Of a stretch of DNA of 5,255 bases, positions 4,315 through 5,255 are shown one piece after another. This DNA comes from Sva-07 sp041686315 (lineage in GTDB: Bacteria > Actinomycetota > Acidimicrobiia > Acidimicrobiales > Ilumatobacteraceae). Below the pieces are notes generated by a model. The model was given only the letters and a program-made list of their open reading frames with translations. It was not told the origin of the DNA and ran no database searches. Numbering within the stretch: position 1 is the stretch's first letter; every line of letters starts with the position of its first letter. A program made the position numbers and the translations under genes. The stretch is from positions 1-5,255 of the forward strand of contig JAWLEC010000192.1 in NCBI GenBank assembly GCA_041686315.1. The letters run 5' to 3'.

Positions 4315-5255
4315 ATGCTGTCTCGCGACGACACCGACCTGCTCACCACGCCTCTCGACGAGCTGATGGCCGCGGCGGCACACGTCCGTGACGGGAGCAC
4401 CGGGACGCGGATCACCTACTCGCCGAAGGTGTTCATCCCGCTCACGTTCCTGTGCAACGACACGTGCGGTTACTGCACGTTCGCGCAGCCACCTGGACGC
4501 GTCGCTGCGCCGTACCTCGGGCCGGACGAGGTCCGTGCCATCGCTCGCGCCGGAGCGCGGGCGGGCTGCCACGAAGCCCTGTTCACACTCGGCGAACGTC
4601 CCGAGGATCGCTACGACGTCGCCCGTGACTGGTTGACGGAGCACGGGTACGCGTCGACGGTCGAGTACCTCGCGGCGATGTGCGAGATGGTGGTGGAGGA
4701 GACCGGGCTGCTCCCGCACGCCAACGCCGGCGCGCTGTCGGCCGACGAACTCGCCCGGCTGCGGAAGGTGTCGGTCAGCCAGGGGATGATGATCGAGTCG
4801 ATCCGCGACGATCTCGACTGCCATCGCGCTGCACCCGACAAGGACCCGGCGCGCCGGCTGGCGACGCTGGAGGCTGCCGGTGAACTCGCCATCCCCTTCA
4901 CGACGGGCCTGCTGGTGGGGATCGGCGACGAGCGTCGCGACCGTCTCGACGGGCTCCGGGCGATCGCCGCCAGCCACGAACGTCACGGCCACGTGCAGGA
5001 GGTGATCATCCAGAACTTCGTGCCCAAGTTGCTCACCGGCATGCGCAACGCGCCCGCCTGTCCACCGGACGAATTCCTGTGGACCATCGCGGCTGCCCGG
5101 CTGGTGCTGCCGCCGTCCATCCACCTCCAGGCGCCACCCAACCTCTCCGACGACTTCGGCGTCCTGCTCGACGCCGGCATCGACGACTGGGGCGGCGTGT
5201 CGCCGGTGACCGCCGACCACGTGAACCCCGAGCGACCGTGGCCCGATCTCGACCG
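4315..5255 (+). CDS. cofG: FO synthase subunit CofG (radical SAM), or N-terminal half of FbiC; runs off the right edge
   Basis: CofG acts with CofH in the cytoplasm to make FO (7,8-didemethyl-8-hydroxy-5-deazariboflavin), the chromophore of coenzyme F420. The 4Fe-4S cluster motif CX3CX2C is Cys47, Cys51 and Cys54 in FLCNDTCGYCTF. Further family blocks are EALFTLGERPE (about 88-98), TGLLPHANAG, GMMIES, PDKDPARRL, IPFTTGLLVGIG, VQEVIIQNF, HLQAPPNL and DDWGGVSPVTADHVNPERPWP. These follow M. tuberculosis FbiC closely, as I remember it. Only 46 residues precede the first cluster cysteine, compared with roughly 95 in mycobacterial FbiC, so a stand-alone CofG is possible. The window holds 313 codons and ends before a CofH part could begin, so the two cases cannot be told apart. 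The ATG at 4315 has no ribosome binding site but has a -10 element at leaderless distance. It is divergent from the HxlR gene. Confidence 0.95.
   Translation, partial: MLSRDDTDLLTTPLDELMAAAAHVRDGSTGTRITYSPKVFIPLTFLCNDTCGYCTFAQPPGRVAAPYLGPDEVRAIARAGARAGCHEALFTLGERPEDRYDVARDWLTEHGYASTVEYLAAMCEMVVEETGLLPHANAGALSADELARLRKVSVSQGMMIESIRDDLDCHRAAPDKDPARRLATLEAAGELAIPFTTGLLVGIGDERRDRLDGLRAIAASHERHGHVQEVIIQNFVPKLLTGMRNAPACPPDEFLWTIAAARLVLPPSIHLQAPPNLSDDFGVLLDAGIDDWGGVSPVTADHVNPERPWPDLD

Noticed and set aside
4243..5220. Long minus-strand open frame (325 codons) antisense to cofG
   Set aside because: The plus strand has a full set of CofG motifs in one uninterrupted frame; the antisense product has no recognisable domain.
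1..5255. Search for tRNA, rRNA, CRISPR, transposon ends or riboswitches
   Set aside because: By eye I found no regular spacer-repeat array, transposase motif, tRNA cloverleaf or riboswitch-like conserved block; the intergenic gaps are all under 140 bp.

Overview
The window is high-GC DNA that reads as a chromosomal segment of an actinobacterium. The lineage evidence is a FurA-type regulator directly upstream of katG (as in mycobacteria and streptomycetes), a CofG-type enzyme of F420 biosynthesis, and start sites whose spacing fits leaderless mRNAs. A member of the Acidimicrobiia is possible, but that is an inference and nothing here proves it.

Six genes are supported; five lie on the minus strand. 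From right to left on that strand they are an HxlR-family regulator (4243-3812), a DUF1330 protein 34 bp downstream (3777-3370), a secreted or membrane-anchored SGNH hydrolase with a peptidoglycan-binding domain (3238-1850), a FurA/PerR-like regulator (1712-1281), and the first 397 codons of catalase-peroxidase KatG (1192 to the left edge). The sixth gene, on the plus strand (4315 to the right edge), encodes the radical SAM FO-synthase subunit CofG, or the N-terminal half of a fused FbiC.

The left half is an oxidative-stress unit. FurA should sense peroxide or metal and repress itself and katG from a promoter at about 1722-1750, where an 18-bp palindrome overlaps the -35 element. A CA-rich leader with a 13-bp direct repeat separates furA from katG. 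The right half is a divergent pair (hxlR with the DUF1330 gene leftward, cofG rightward). It shares a 71-bp intergenic region in which both start codons lie exactly 6 nt downstream of a TANNNT -10 element. Three copies of AGTGAGT/ACTCACT lie between the two -10 elements, and they suggest that the HxlR protein controls itself and cofG, which would link it to F420 supply.

There is no RNA gene, mobile element, CRISPR array or phage gene. No intergenic stretch exceeds 137 bp. No clearly new multi-gene system is visible. The most unusual items are the symmetric divergent control region and the architecture of the SGNH protein.
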